This document shows positions 44,469-55,574 of a stretch of DNA of 64,000 bases, piece after piece. The stretch covers positions 992,001 to 1,056,000 of the forward strand of contig JAIXMN010000011.1 in NCBI GenBank assembly GCA_025716815.1, read 5' to 3'. The notes under the pieces were generated by a model. The model saw only the letters and a list, made by a program, of their open reading frames with translations. It did no database searches and was not told where the DNA came from. Position 1 is the stretch's first letter. Each line of letters begins with the position of its first letter. Source of the stretch: Dichotomocladium elegans (taxonomy: Eukaryota; Mucoromycota; Mucoromycetes; Mucorales; Lichtheimiaceae). The position numbers and the translations under genes are program-made.

Positions 44469-44522
44469 AAGTATAGTGGTTAACGCGTATACTCCTACAC
44501 GTAAGGTCCTCGGTTCGATTCT
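44469..44522 (+). ncRNA. tRNA-like sequence with pol III box A and box B inside Merlin copy 1
   Basis: Box A-like AAGTATAGTGG (44469-44479) and box B-like GGTTCGATTCT (44512-44522) are spaced as in a tRNA gene and resemble tRNA-Asp. The acceptor, anticodon and T stems do not pair well, so it is not a functional tRNA. It looks like a tRNA-derived or SINE-like head. The same sequence is at 53964-54017 in copy 2. Confidence 0.55.
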
Positions 44523-44865
44523 CGCTGTGGTTACTTTGTACAACTGGGTCCTAGGACTGTCTAGAAGTGCTAAAACCGTATTCACATCGGGGGTGGTACT
44601 TGTACTGCTGCACAGTTGACATAGTGATATGGATCGAACCACCCAAACTTTTGCAAAATTTCTATATTTTTTTTATAAAGCTATTCACCCAATTAAATGC
44701 TTTTCCTTGTGTTCTATATAATAAATCATAGATGCAGATAAACATGACACTGTGCTATATCGCCTAGCTTTTACTGATACCCTAGTTCCTTACTTTATAC
44801 TGTGCACTCTGGTAATATAAATTTCTTTTATGTTCTTTAGGGAATTAAAGTAAAAGCTTGACTTT

Positions 44866-46079
44866 TTAATTTCCATACACTGAATTATCATCATCTGAAG
44901 AGTTTGATGTATCAGATGATCCAAATAGTGCAGTACTATTTATCTCATCAGATTCATCAATCTCCTCGTCAGATTCATAACCAAAAGCAGTCCAAATATC
45001 TTCACTAATATCTCCATATTGGTTGCTTAATATCTCTGACAGAGACACTTCAGATAATGCTTTAAGTAAAGCATCCCAGATGTTTCCCTTGTTCTTTTTG
45101 CGCCAGATGTATTCAGCTAGCTTCCAAGGGACCATTTTCTTTGTTCTGTGGCGTGGTACAATATTTAGCTTGATTCCATTCCAAGTTCCTATACAGAAAT
45201 TTTAATAACTGGTTAAAGCCAAGGTTAATACATTTAATACCTTCAATTGTGTTTGTATGGATATTTTCACCACGACTAAACTCCTGGGAGTGATTAATTG
45301 TTTCATGGCTGAAATTGTAGCCTTCCAAATTGGGGATGTTGTTGTACCCACGCCAGCAATCTGTATAAACCATTGACCCAGGAAGAACAAACTTCTTGAT
45401 GATTGCTTCTAATGTTTGTGCTGTGCGATTATGAACAATCGTCAAAAACACCTTTCGTTCAGGAGTGCGTTCAACTCCTCCAACCACCCAAACGCCTTCA
45501 ACATGGTGGCCACGATGGTACTTGCGTTTGCCAAACTTGCTCTCATCAATCTCGACAATAACTCCTTCACCACCTATTCTTTGTTTGAGACACTATAATA
45601 GTTTATCTGCTTCCACATAAACACTTACCAATTTGCATATCACTATGGACAAGGTCTGCCTCAATCACTTGGTAAATATCCTGGATAATTGAGGCAATCG
45701 TCTTGGCATTGAGCTTAGCAGTTTGCCTAATATGGATTAGGCTGGAAGAAGTTGCCCAGCACCATATCACATATAGGACTTTGTTCAATGGTGCATTGCG
45801 CTTGTAGAAGAATGAGTCCTTTCGTATCGATGTTTCACTGCGATTGCAGCAAACCCTCTTTGGGCATTTCCAAAAATAGTAGTTGGGGGCCTTCCATTGC
45901 AGCGTCATGTTGTTACTATTTCTGCATTGCATAGTCTCATAGAAGACACCATTCGCTTTAAGATATCTAAGTATTAAGTTAACATTTGGGCTTTTAAAAG
46001 AAATTAAGACTTACTGGAATGTATATCTTGGGGTTACAAGAATGCGGATCATATCCTCGAATGATGGTGGTGGTGACAT
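44866..46079 (-). CDS. Merlin transposase (DDE_Tnp_IS1595/ISXO2 family), copy 1
   Basis: Predicted 352 residues from four exons: 46015-46079, 45629-45966, 45241-45573 and 44866-45188. All are GT..AG and the frame closes. It starts MSPPPSFEDMIRILVTPRYI. A Cys-rich zinc ribbon (C..CNNM.., CPKRVCC) occupies about residues 30-60. The ISXO2 core has catalytic D144 (VEIDESKFGKRKYHRG), D206 (YTDCWRGYN) and E245 (HTNTIEG). The acidic Ser-rich C-terminus (SDEEIDESDE) ends YGN. All catalytic residues are present, so the enzyme may be active. It encodes cut-and-paste transposition of Merlin elements. Confidence 0.9.
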
Positions 46080-46314
46080 TGCTGGTTATGGAACTTCTGA
46101 CAAGAGTAGGAGGGGAAGGAAGAGGAAAAATTTTTATCTAGAGTAAATTATTACAGTAAAAGTGGCTTATTGTTTACTGAAAATTTTTTTGGTGGCTTTA
46201 ATTGAGTTTTAAAGCTGACTGTATTTCAAATTATTTTTATTTTTAAAGTCAAGCACCCCAGAAAGGCAACTCCGACTGAATTTGAAATGTGTAGGGATAA
46301 ACTACCCTTCAACC

Positions 46315-47510
46315 CAGATCCTTCCTTTTTTCGGCGTCCAAAATCGCCACAATGTCAGCAACGAATTGGATAAATTCGTCCTTGGTGACGCGTCCTTCGA
46401 GAGATTTTGACGCAGTCGTGATGATGCCAGTGTGGTCGAACGCAATTAGAAGGCACACGTGTGGCTTTTTATCGCCCACATCGGCTGTCTGCGAAGATGA
46501 TTCGGTGGAGCGTGCTGGGTATGTGCGCCGCCCATTCACCAGGAATGCCACTTCCGCGACAAACACGACATTCTTGTCAGGTTCAAATTCAGCTCTGGCT
46601 GACAATCGGTTGAATTGCCTTTCGTGCTCCTGCGCCACTTCGATCGACGGCTCCACATTGAAGCTTTTCATTCGCTGAATGTGAATCTTGCATTCTTTTG
46701 TAGCCATCTTTGCAGTGCCATGCGCGAAGGGAGCCCATCGACATCTTCCTCCATGCAATGCGATAACACATCGTCAACAGCGCAAACTGGGTGAGTATCG
46801 ACGTACTCCAGAATCACTCTAACCATGGCCTTGCTGAACGGGGCCTTGGCTTTCGGGCCTCGCTTTTTAGGCAATTCTTGCTCCAACTGGTAATGAGCAA
46901 CGTGGTCCGAGAACGTCGACACTGCCATATTCGCAGACTTGGCGGCTTCAGCCATGGAGACACCGCACAGGATGTACTTCTCCATCGCCGCCTTGACTAC
47001 TTCTGCGTTGTGACGCTTATACCCGGTTTTGTCACCTCGCTTGTACACCTTGTTCGTTTTTGATGCAGTCAAACTTCTGCTGGTTGAGACTTTCTTGCTA
47101 CGAACTCGACGAACAGATGCAGCTACATCACCAACAGCAGAGGATACAGCAGCGGCTGTTTGGGTCTCCTCCATGTCGTAGTCGTCTGTGTGCATCATGT
47201 ATAAGTTCTCCACACGTGATTCTTTTCCCCATTAACTCACCATCGATACTGAAGTTGTATTCTTCAGCAAGAATACCCGGATCTGCCTGTCTTTGGACTT
47301 ATTGTATAGTCATCGATACAAGATAGGTAAGTTGAAATGAGCATAGTCAGTTGCTAAGATACTAACATTGATGCTCGTCGTCCTCGTCCTGGAAACTAAA
47401 CGACTTCATTTGTCCAGTCAGCGCGTAGATCGCGTCTCTTTCGCGCTCTGACAAAGTATCAATCTGCATAGTGGAGCTACGTTGTTCATCGTTGGTCATG
47501 TTATATGTCG
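46315..47510 (-). pseudogene. Tc1/mariner-type transposase 'K', truncated by Merlin copy 1
   Basis: On the minus strand a basic N-terminal region with helix-turn-helix (AEAAKSANMAVSTFSDHV) lies at 46668-47213. It is followed, after one frame change near 46680, by RMKSFNVEPSIEVAQEHERQF and the start of a DDE core, where the expected Asp reads VVFVAEVAF. The sequence ends at the Merlin boundary within LDAEKRKDL. Upstream, 47360-47510 has a possible first exon (MTNDEQRSSTMQ.., GT-bounded). Truncation, frameshift and a D-to-A change at the first catalytic position make it inactive. The missing half is not in the window. Confidence 0.65.
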
Positions 47511-47827
47511 CGTCTCTATTCAATGGTCATAAGTGGGTAATGTTCTCTGAACGATCGTGAAAGGATAGTTTACTGAGGTAGAGGTACGTGATGTGAAGTT
47601 TATCAGGAAGAAAGAGAAAATTGGGGAGAATAAAATCAATGGTTCACAAAAGAATGATTGAGATTTCTCAACCGAAAGAGTGTTGCACATTACACTGATA
47701 GTTTAACTACCTGCTTCGACGCGGCACCCGGTAATAATAGCAGTCTATATTTTGACTAGAACCATAGCAAAATGAGGAAAAGGAAGAAAAGTGAGAAGGA
47801 CGGGATACAAAGGATAAATTATGTGAT
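47511..47827. other. Non-coding, AT-rich stretch between two Tc1/mariner genes
   Basis: No open frame of note. It should contain the unlocated terminal repeats of elements K and L; I could not delimit them. Confidence 0.3.
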
Positions 47828-49582
47828 CTACAGCATTGATTCTTTTTGGTGGCATCTCTCGAAAAAGCTAATTGAATGCTTAACCCAGCCTTCGTAATCG
47901 CCTGGGGTCACTTTTGACATCGACTCGGTCATGCGAGCCACAATATCATTGGTTATGTTATCTTCGTTGATTGGGTCTTGACGACATAACGCTTTAACCT
48001 TGGAGAAGAATTCCTCTATCAGATTAAGGAGCAGCGAGTAGCGGGGCAGGAAAACAAGATGATAACCACGCTCTTCGACTGCTTCTGCAATAAAAGAAGG
48101 AGTATGGATCGGAGCATTGTCACAAGCCAGGTACGCACCCTGTCTACTCTGATCGTCGAGTCTGTTCATAACCAAATGCAAGAACGCCAAAAAGTCAACA
48201 CTAGATGTGCCTCTTCTTTTAGATTCTTTCAATGTTGCCCTGGTGGTGGTAGCGGAATTGTCCTTGTTCACTGCCTTGTCTCGTGATGCAATCTTGATGA
48301 TCGCTTCGACAAGCCCATCCCTGCTGATAGCCGCCAATAACGTCATTGACGGGGCGCGAAGGACGGGGACCGTGACCCGAGCAGGACATCCAACTTTGGA
48401 CCTGGCGTAGTTGCGTCGCATGCTGGCACTGAACGAAGCTTCGTCTATGAAGACACAGTTGCGCTCGTAGTCGATTATCTTCTTGTCTATCCAGTTGTAG
48501 ACGTAACCTTGCCTCATCTGCTTAGTTTCATCATCATCGCGACGCTCGGGGTATCTACCAGATCGCTTAAGGGTCAGCCGGCACTGATACAGGATTTTCA
48601 AGAAGAACTTTGCCACAAATCTTAGTTGTTCATATAGATGGTCTAGGTTTTTCGTTTTTTTTGCTTCAAATTCGAATACAAATTTTAGTATTTCGTTGCT
48701 ACCCTTTTGTCAAATTAAAAGGCAATAGCAGCAAGAACATTTCAATCAAGGCTATAGATGAGTCTTCCTTCTCCTCTTTTTACACCAGAATAGTTTTGGG
48801 AGGCCAACCATTTATGTTTCATTCTAATTTCGAAGGAAGAAGAGAAACGAAATACTAAAATTTGTATTCGATTTTGAAGCAAAAAAAACGAAAAACCTAG
48901 ACCGTCTATACGAACAACTAAAATTTGTGGCAAAGTTCTTCTTGAAAATCCTGTATATGAGATGCCGGTGAAGGGTAAAAACAGAAACCATGCTGTTGAA
49001 TTTTTCGAAGTTTTTTTTCTGGATCTGGGCTAATGTCGCGCTGTTGTGAAGCCGGATAAATTCCTGAAGAAAGGAATCACCCTCCACGCTGATCTTTCTT
49101 GGAGCTGTTCTCCCTTTAGGCATTGACTCCCAGTTGCCTCCATTATCTTTGAATCGGCGAAGGATGTGGCCGACATTCTGCCGTGTGGTGCCCACGATCT
49201 TTGCAGTCTCAGCATGTGTCATTCCGCATAAAATTGCTAAATGGATTATGCGTTTGATCTCCTTCTCGCTTAGGTTCGGCCCATTCTTTACACGAGTCTT
49301 TTTCTCGGCAGCGCGTACCAGGACGATTTGCATTTGTTCTATCACTTCGGAATTGAAGGTAGGCGGCATCGGCGCTCTGATGGCCGGCAGCAATGACTCC
49401 ATGCCCAGCATTTCGTGAGCTGGCGCAGTTATCGCTACATCCACAGCATGTCCGTCATCACTGTCGTCGTCGCCGCTGCCACCACTGCTTTCTTCCTTGC
49501 TGCTGCTACTATAGTCTGACTCAGACTCATCTGCTGCGAAACGATATTGGAGGAAACGGGATTCATCCTCGTCTTCGCTCAT
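47828..49582 (-). pseudogene. Tc1/mariner (IS630-type) transposase 'L', interrupted only by a MITE
   Basis: The N-terminal part runs from 49582 to the MITE at 48953 and the C-terminal part from the MITE at 48590 to 47828. Without the MITE and one TA the length is 1389 bases, an open frame of 462 residues. The N-terminus is acidic and Ser-rich. A helix-turn-helix follows (HLAILCGMTHAETAKIVGTT, then RQNVGHILRRF). The DDE core has FIDEASFSASMRRNY (Asp), LACDNAPIHTP (Asp) and LFLPRYSLLLNLIEEFF (Glu). All catalytic residues appear intact, so the MITE is the inactivating event. It would move by cut-and-paste at TA targets. Confidence 0.85.
48588..48955. mobile_element. Tc1/mariner-type MITE, copy 2
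   Basis: 364 bases (48590-48953) flanked by TA on both sides. It has the same ends (CAGGATTTTCAAGAAGAA) and long inverted repeats as the copies at 34484 and 51896. It splits the transposase L gene. Confidence 0.9.
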
Positions 49583-49615
49583 AGCGTCATCGTCTACTTT
49601 GATTTAGCGGGTACG

Positions 49616-49818
49616 TCAGGTTATGAGAGTAACAAAGAACAAACCACGCTCAACATCTGTACTCTCATCCAGCTCTTCGTGGGGAGTGACTTGGCGAAGA
49701 TCCAGAGAGTTCAAGGTATCAACAAGGTTGGGTGTATCAATTGAAAGGTTATTGCCCGCAGTGCGCGAATGGATAGCAAGTCGATGCGTACGTTTTGAAA
49801 TTCTACCCGAGGAACGAG
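49616..49818 (-). CDS. Possible exon of an unknown host gene beside transposon L
   Basis: The minus frame starting at 49818 reads MTTSKFTKTRNISTRSSGRI and continues open to 49616, with a Ser/Thr/Arg-rich then acidic composition. The opposite strand is also open (49623-49925), so coding status is unproven. It lies between the 3' end of the 216-residue gene and transposon L. It may be a first exon whose remainder was displaced by L. No family recognised. Confidence 0.25.
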
Positions 49819-49932
49819 TTGAGATGTTTCGAGTTTTGGTAAATTTGGATGTGGTCATTGAGCGATGGGTTAAGGTGGAAAGAGAGAGGAAGAATCTCTT
49901 AAGAAGCGATGGGGAGAATATATAATAAACTT

Positions 49933-50662
49933 TTAAACATTTCTTTTTGACGCCAACCACTTCTGAACACTTTTCTCCACCTTCTCTATCTTTGATATCA
50001 CAATCCGGCACTCATATAGCATTGCTTTTCTCAATGCAGACTGAGAAACTGTCATATAGGTCTTTGATCGATTTGCCAGTATGGGCTCGGTGAGTGCCGA
50101 CCAACTGCATTCAGCATCGGCGGGTACCTTGCTTGCGCTGCCATCGTATTGCGGTGGCTCTTGTAATTCACCTCTTGGAATATTGGCGAGCTCGGCTGGT
50201 GCTTCACAGTTGGTTGATACGTTAATAATAGAGAAAGATAGCTATCACTTACAAACACGGTCTTCTAGTTGCAAGCATTTTTACGGCATCCATAATCTCT
50301 TCCACAGATTCTGATGAAATATCCTGTTCCAGGATTAGCACAGGTTCCACATCTGGGTCATCCAAAAGGGTAAACTCCGGGATCCGTCGGAGCATTTCAT
50401 CGAGGATTGGCGTCGGCTCTACATCCTGACTTGCTTCGGTTGTCTGGTCATCTTCATTAGATAACGGTACATTCACCTGCGCAGAGGATGCCCTTGCTTG
50501 TTTTAGGTCATTGACATCGTCCACAAGAGAAGTTAATGACCTAATAGCTGCCTCCAATTGCTCTGCAGTTGGACCAAGTTTCCTAGTTGACCGTTTTCGT
50601 ATCGCCGACTTGTTTGCTGCTCCCCCCTTGCCATTTGCTTTTTTAACTTTTGCCATCGTCAC
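49933..50662 (-). CDS. Hypothetical spliced protein of about 216 residues
   Basis: Two exons: 50253-50662 and 49933-50173, with a 79-base intron GTAAGT..AAG that keeps frame. The second Met at 50656 is an alternative start. The N-terminus is strongly basic (KVKKANGKGG, KRSTRK). It is followed by a helical stretch (PTAEQLEAAIRSLTSLVDDV), an acidic middle (EFTLLDDPDVEPVLILEQD) and a helical basic C-terminus (RIVISKIEKVEKSVQKWLA). I do not recognise the family. The architecture of basic tail plus helices would suit a nuclear or chromatin-associated structural protein, but that is only a guess. It is the only likely non-transposon gene in the right two thirds of the window. Confidence 0.5.
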
Positions 50663-51893
50663 AGGAGATACTTGCTCTACTGCGAATTAACTGAACGAAA
50701 GGTGGAGAAGAGAGGTTCTCTGTAAGGTCGGCGCGTTAGTTCAATGATATGGATCCTTACGTTTGTACAACGCGGTACATCAGCAAGTGGAACCTTACGA
50801 CCTCCGCATTTGCTTCCTGTCCCTCTATCCTAGGATGGATCATGATTATTGCCGAGATTACGGGAGAGGATACAGACGCTGTGGAAAGGGATATCCGGAT
50901 ATTTTCAAAAATAATAGTTTGCTGTTGGGATTACGTCAAACCATGATACAGAACATCTGACACAATAAACAACTGTTGACCGCTAAAAGAAATGGTATTT
51001 ACTCTAACGCTTGACATGATCAAGTCGTTTCGTAAAATCTCCATAAAAAGCGTGTTCCACCCCGAAGGTGGAAGCAAAAGGCTCTCGAACACCATTACTC
51101 CAAATCGAATAGCTTCAAAGTTGAAATCACAGGAAACGGTAAAGCACCGTCCACCGTTCCTTGTACCAACCCACTGTCACCTTTAATCATAACATGTATG
51201 TAAAAAGGGCCAACCCGTCATGTTGAGAGATAACGACGTAGGAACAATATTTCAGGGACACTGGAGGATACATGTTCACCATTTTCTATGGTATCGTATG
51301 AGAGACACTCACCTATACCGCCTCCATGTAATTCAAACTTGTGGTTACAACTACATAGATAAATCTCTGGAGTAATGCTGTCTGATCCAATGGTGTTAAC
51401 AAGCATGCTGACGTACTATATGACATTCCCGGCCAATGCGTTTACAAGGACACAAATCAACGACTTTGCTGCCATGAAATCAGAGCTTTAGCTGCTTGTA
51501 AAATGTGCCGGGATGAAAGCGATTTATTGCAGAGACGAGCGTAGGCATTTATCACATTATTGCAGCAGTACTATGTCGACTGAGAACTCGTGCGGAATTT
51601 GGGAGTGAAACGTTCAGGACGGTGATGAAGGGAAGGGAACACATATTTTCCGTTCTACTTCCCACAGTAAAAATAGTAAAATTTTTCGCTGCTTACGGCA
51701 GTCGCTTTTTTTCTTGTAGCCCCAATCCCTCGGCTGTAATCGACACCTCCATTCGACCTGCTCAATCACTAGTGGAGAAACTAAAAATAACTATAGCCAT
51801 GCGAGTGCATTACAGAAGCATAGCAAGTTTAACTCCTTTCCGAATAAAAGCCATCTTCTTTCCGAACAACATTGTACAACTTCGAATTGTATA
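50663..51893. other. Mostly unassigned sequence with a few coding-like islands
   Basis: At 50749-50960 two overlapping plus frames stay open, one of them Tyr/Arg/Cys-rich (RMDHDYCRDYGRGYRRCGKG). At 50992-51186 a plus frame and at 51218-51406 a minus frame are open. None shows a motif I know, and splice sites connecting them were not found. They could be fragments of an old element or gene. Confidence 0.25.
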
Positions 51894-52263
51894 TACAGGA
51901 TTTTCAAGAAGAACTTTGCCACAAATTTTAGTTGTTCATATAGACGGTCTAGGTTTTTCGTTTTTTTTTGCTTCAAATTCGAATACAAATTTTAGTATTT
52001 CGTTGCTACCCTTTTGTCAAATTAAAAGGCAATAGCAGCAAGAACATTTCAATCAAGGCTATAGATGAGTCTTCCTTCTCCTCTTTTTACACCAGAATAG
52101 TTTTGGGAGGCCAACCATTTATGTTTCATTCTAATTTCGAAGGAAGAAGAGAAACGAAATACTAAAAGTTGTATTCGATTTTGAAGCAAAAAAAAACGAA
52201 AAACCTAGACCGTCTATACGAACAACTAAAATTTGTGGCAAAGTTCTTCTTGAAAATCCTGTA
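51894..52263. mobile_element. Tc1/mariner-type MITE, copy 3
   Basis: 366 bases (51896-52261) with TA on both sides and the same CAGGATTTTCAAGAAGAA ends. It sits in non-coding DNA left of gypsy D. A diverged end of the same type (TTCTTGTGAAAAGTCCTG) occurs at about 52629-52646. Confidence 0.88.
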
Positions 52264-52650
52264 CAACCGCGATTTATTTAAAGACTTCGTCCGAATGCTC
52301 TCAGTGGACGATTACGATAAATCGAGGGACGTTTTGCGGATAACAGAGTGCAGGCTTCCAAATGAAATGTCTGTCAGAGAACGAATGAATCAAATCCTCT
52401 AGTTCGAAAGAAAGCTTTGCGCCTGTCCGAAAAATTGAGTCCTCCAACTACGAAAAAGCATTGTGAGGATTTCCGAAAAATTCGGTTCTCGTTTCTGGAT
52501 AAACCTTGAACCCGACCGTGAAAAATCAAGTCGAGCTTTCCGACTTACAACAACACCATATCCGATTTTCACTTACTAGTTTTCGGATAACTATCACCGT
52601 GTCCGAAAAACTTTTACAAAATGCAAACTTCTTGTGAAAAGTCCTGTATA
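52264..52650. other. Unassigned spacer ending in a diverged MITE/Tc1-like terminus
   Basis: Repeats of a TCCGAAAAA-like word occur at about 52425-52610 (cctgtccgaaaaattg, atttccgaaaaattcgg, gtgtccgaaaaac). The stretch ends with a terminus similar to the MITE ends followed by TA. It may be the remains of a larger related transposon. Confidence 0.35.
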
Positions 52651-52897
52651 TGACGAAGGATAATCTGATGATATTTTATTATAACAAATACGAGGGTATT
52701 TATACTAGATCTTATGGGAGAGGCGTATGGGATATACTGAGGTTCGTTGCAATGACTTGAAGAATTAATAAATGTAGACGGAGTAATAAATGCAATCGAC
52801 CAAAATTAATGCAACCAGGACAATAAATGCATTCGTGAAAGGGGTACCCAGGGTAAGGGGCGAACGCTCTCGAATAATCCCATTTTGGGTCATGACA
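52651..52897 (-). repeat. Probable 3' LTR of gypsy D
   Basis: In element orientation it starts TGTCATGACC, a frequent chromovirus LTR start, directly after a purine tract (agaaggggaggctac). It ends about 247 bases later at TCA (plus strand TGACGAAGG). Without the second LTR the outer limit is inferred. Confidence 0.7.
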
Positions 52898-53963
52898 GTA
52901 GCCTCCCCTTCTAGGTCCGAGTTCTATGAGGACAGTGGTCAGACTTGGGCCCTCGAGGGGCAGAACTGGGGCCAGGCTTGTTTGGGTGTCGCTGATGGAA
53001 GTCACGGATAGTTTCGGCGGCGTTCCAAAGATTTTCTGGCGGTTCCCACGTATTATCCGCGGGGTTTTCATACCCTTTCCACTTGATCAAGTACTGTAAC
53101 TTACGACGGTGTATGCGACTGTCCAAAACAGCTCAACCTCGTAATGTTCTTCACCATTGACTTCGAATGGGGGTGGTGTAGGCTTGACGCGGCCGGGGAT
53201 ATCTGGGTACTCGGAATTATCGCGCGGTGACAACAGACTGACATGGAATACGGGATGAATCTGCATCGAGGCTGGCAGCTCGAGACGATATGCATGCGAG
53301 CCAATGCGAGCGATGACCTTGAATGGACCTAGGAACTTATGGTCTAGTTTTGTCGATGGGCGAGCAGTGCGAATATGACGGCTCGATAAATATATGTAGT
53401 CGCCTATCCGGTATTCGGGTGCTGGCCGACGACCCTCATTGTAAAAGGCTCCTTGCGTTTTTTGTGCTAGCTTAATCTCTGGGATCAGATCCAGTTTATC
53501 CCTACACATTTCAAATTCAGTCGGAGTTGCCTTTCTGGGGTGCTTGACTTTAAAAATAAAAATAATTTTGAGGTCAGGCCTGTGCCCAAGAGCGATTTAT
53601 GTTTTCTAAAATAAAACCACATGTCACATTTGAAAATTTTACAAAATAATAAGTCACAATATCTAAAAAAAATTTTATCAAAACAATAAGCCACATTCAA
53701 AAAAATTTACAAGAGGGACCAGCAAGCGAAAAATCTTAAAATTGCTAGACCTATTAATCACAAATTCTACCTTTAGAAACTATCCTTACTAGATTGTGTA
53801 GATTAAAGGGCAAATATAGATGTAAACCAGTTTATTTCTATTGCAGAAAGTTCTTATTGCCAATTAAGCATTTCAGTCAATAACCCAGCACTAGGCTGAA
53901 AGCTACTTTGCAACCCTGCAGGATATAGGAATACCAGGAAAAAAAAACACATTGTTGGGCCCC

Positions 53964-54017
53964 AAGTATAGTGGTTAACGCGTATACTCCTACACGTAAG
54001 GTCCTCGGTTCGATTCT
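53964..54017 (+). ncRNA. tRNA-like sequence with pol III box A and box B inside Merlin copy 2
   Basis: Same as in copy 1: box A-like AAGTATAGTGG (53964-53974) and box B-like GGTTCGATTCT (54007-54017). The cloverleaf is degenerate. Confidence 0.55.
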
Positions 54018-54360
54018 CGCTGTGGTTACTTTGTACAACTGGGTCCTAGGACTGTCTAGAAGTGCTAAAACCGTATTCACATCGGGGGTGGTACTTGTAC
54101 TGCTGCACAGTTGACATAGTGATATGGATCGAACCACCCAAACTTTTGCAAAATTTCTATATTTTTTTTATAAAGCTATTCACCCAATTAAATGCTTTTC
54201 CTTGTGTTCTATATAATAAATCATAGATGCAGATAAACATGACACTGTGCTATATCGCCTAGCTTTTACTGATACCCTAGTTCCTTACTTTATACTGTGC
54301 ACTCTGGTAATATAAATTTCTTTTATGTTCTTTAGGGAATTAAAGTAAAAGCTTGACTTT

Positions 54361-55574
54361 TTAATTTCCATACACTGAATTATCATCATCTGAAGAGTTT
54401 GATGTATCAGATGATCCAAATAGTGCAGTACTATTTATCTCATCAGATTCATCAATCTCCTCGTCAGATTCATAACCAAAAGCAGTCCAAATATCTTCAC
54501 TAATATCTCCATATTGGTTGCTTAATATCTCTGACAGAGACACTTCAGATAATGCTTTAAGTAAAGCATCCCAGATGTTTCCCTTGTTCTTTTTGCGCCA
54601 GATGTATTCAGCTAGCTTCCAAGGGACCATTTTCTTTGTTCTGTGGCGTGGTACAATATTTAGCTTGATTCCATTCCAAGTTCCTATACAGAAATTTTAA
54701 TAACTGGTTAAAGCCAAGGTTAATACATTTAATACCTTCAATTGTGTTTGTATGGATATTTTCACCACGACTAAACTCCTGGGAGTGATTAATTGTTTCA
54801 TGGCTGAAATTGTAGCCTTCCAAATTGGGGATGTTGTTGTACCCACGCCAGCAATCTGTATAAACCATTGACCCAGGAAGAACAAACTTCTTGATGATTG
54901 CTTCTAATGTTTGTGCTGTGCGATTATGAACAATCGTCAAAAACACCTTTCGTTCAGGAGTGCGTTCAACTCCTCCAACCACCCAAACGCCTTCAACATG
55001 GTGGCCACGATGGTACTTGCGTTTGCCAAACTTGCTCTCATCAATCTCGACAATAACTCCTTCACCACCTATTCTTTGTTTGAGACACTATAATAGTTTA
55101 TCTGCTTCCACATAAACACTTACCAATTTGCATATCACTATGGACAAGGTCTGCCTCAATCACTTGGTAAATATCCTGGATAATTGAGGCAATCGTCTTG
55201 GCATTGAGCTTAGCAGTTTGCCTAATATGGATTAGGCTGGAAGAAGTTGCCCAGCACCATATCACATATAGGACTTTGTTCAATGGTGCATTGCGCTTGT
55301 AGAAGAATGAGTCCTTTCGTATCGATGTTTCACTGCGATTGCAGCAAACCCTCTTTGGGCATTTCCAAAAATAGTAGTTGGGGGCCTTCCATTGCAGCGT
55401 CATGTTGTTACTATTTCTGCATTGCATAGTCTCATAGAAGACACCATTCGCTTTAAGATATCTAAGTATTAAGTTAACATTTGGGCTTTTAAAAGAAATT
55501 AAGACTTACTGGAATGTATATCTTGGGGTTACAAGAATGCGGATCATATCCTCGAATGATGGTGGTGGTGACAT
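54361..55574 (-). CDS. Merlin transposase, copy 2
   Basis: Exons 55510-55574, 55124-55461, 54736-55068 and 54361-54683, each exactly 9495 bases from its counterpart in copy 1. It encodes the same 352-residue protein with D144, D206 and E245 and the zinc ribbon. As in copy 1, nothing interrupts the frame, so either copy could supply active transposase. Confidence 0.9.

Larger units (their letters stand above)
43987..46314 (-). mobile_element. Merlin (IS1016/ISXO2-type) DNA transposon, copy 1
   Basis: 2328 bases, starting GGATCAGATCCAG and ending CCCTTCAACC, the same limits as copy 2. Inside imperfect 13-base tips there is a near-perfect inverted repeat of over 65 bases (TTTATCCCTACACATTTC.. 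and its complement). The flanking eight bases (TCCGCAAC left, CAGATCCT right) do not match. The left neighbour is gypsy E gag and the right neighbour is a Tc1/mariner transposase, so the copy sits on a rearranged junction. Confidence 0.92.

Noticed and set aside
44462..44535. A functional tRNA gene
   Set aside because: Box A and B words and spacing are good, but the acceptor, anticodon and T stems contain several mismatches, so I list it only as tRNA-like.
46352..46678. 108-codon plus-strand frame beside Merlin copy 1
   Set aside because: Antisense of the Tc1/mariner transposase K core, which has recognisable motifs on the minus strand.
49623..49925. 100-codon plus-strand frame as a gene
   Set aside because: Both strands are open here and neither has a known motif. 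The minus frame is listed at low confidence because it has the better start context relative to neighbouring minus-strand genes.
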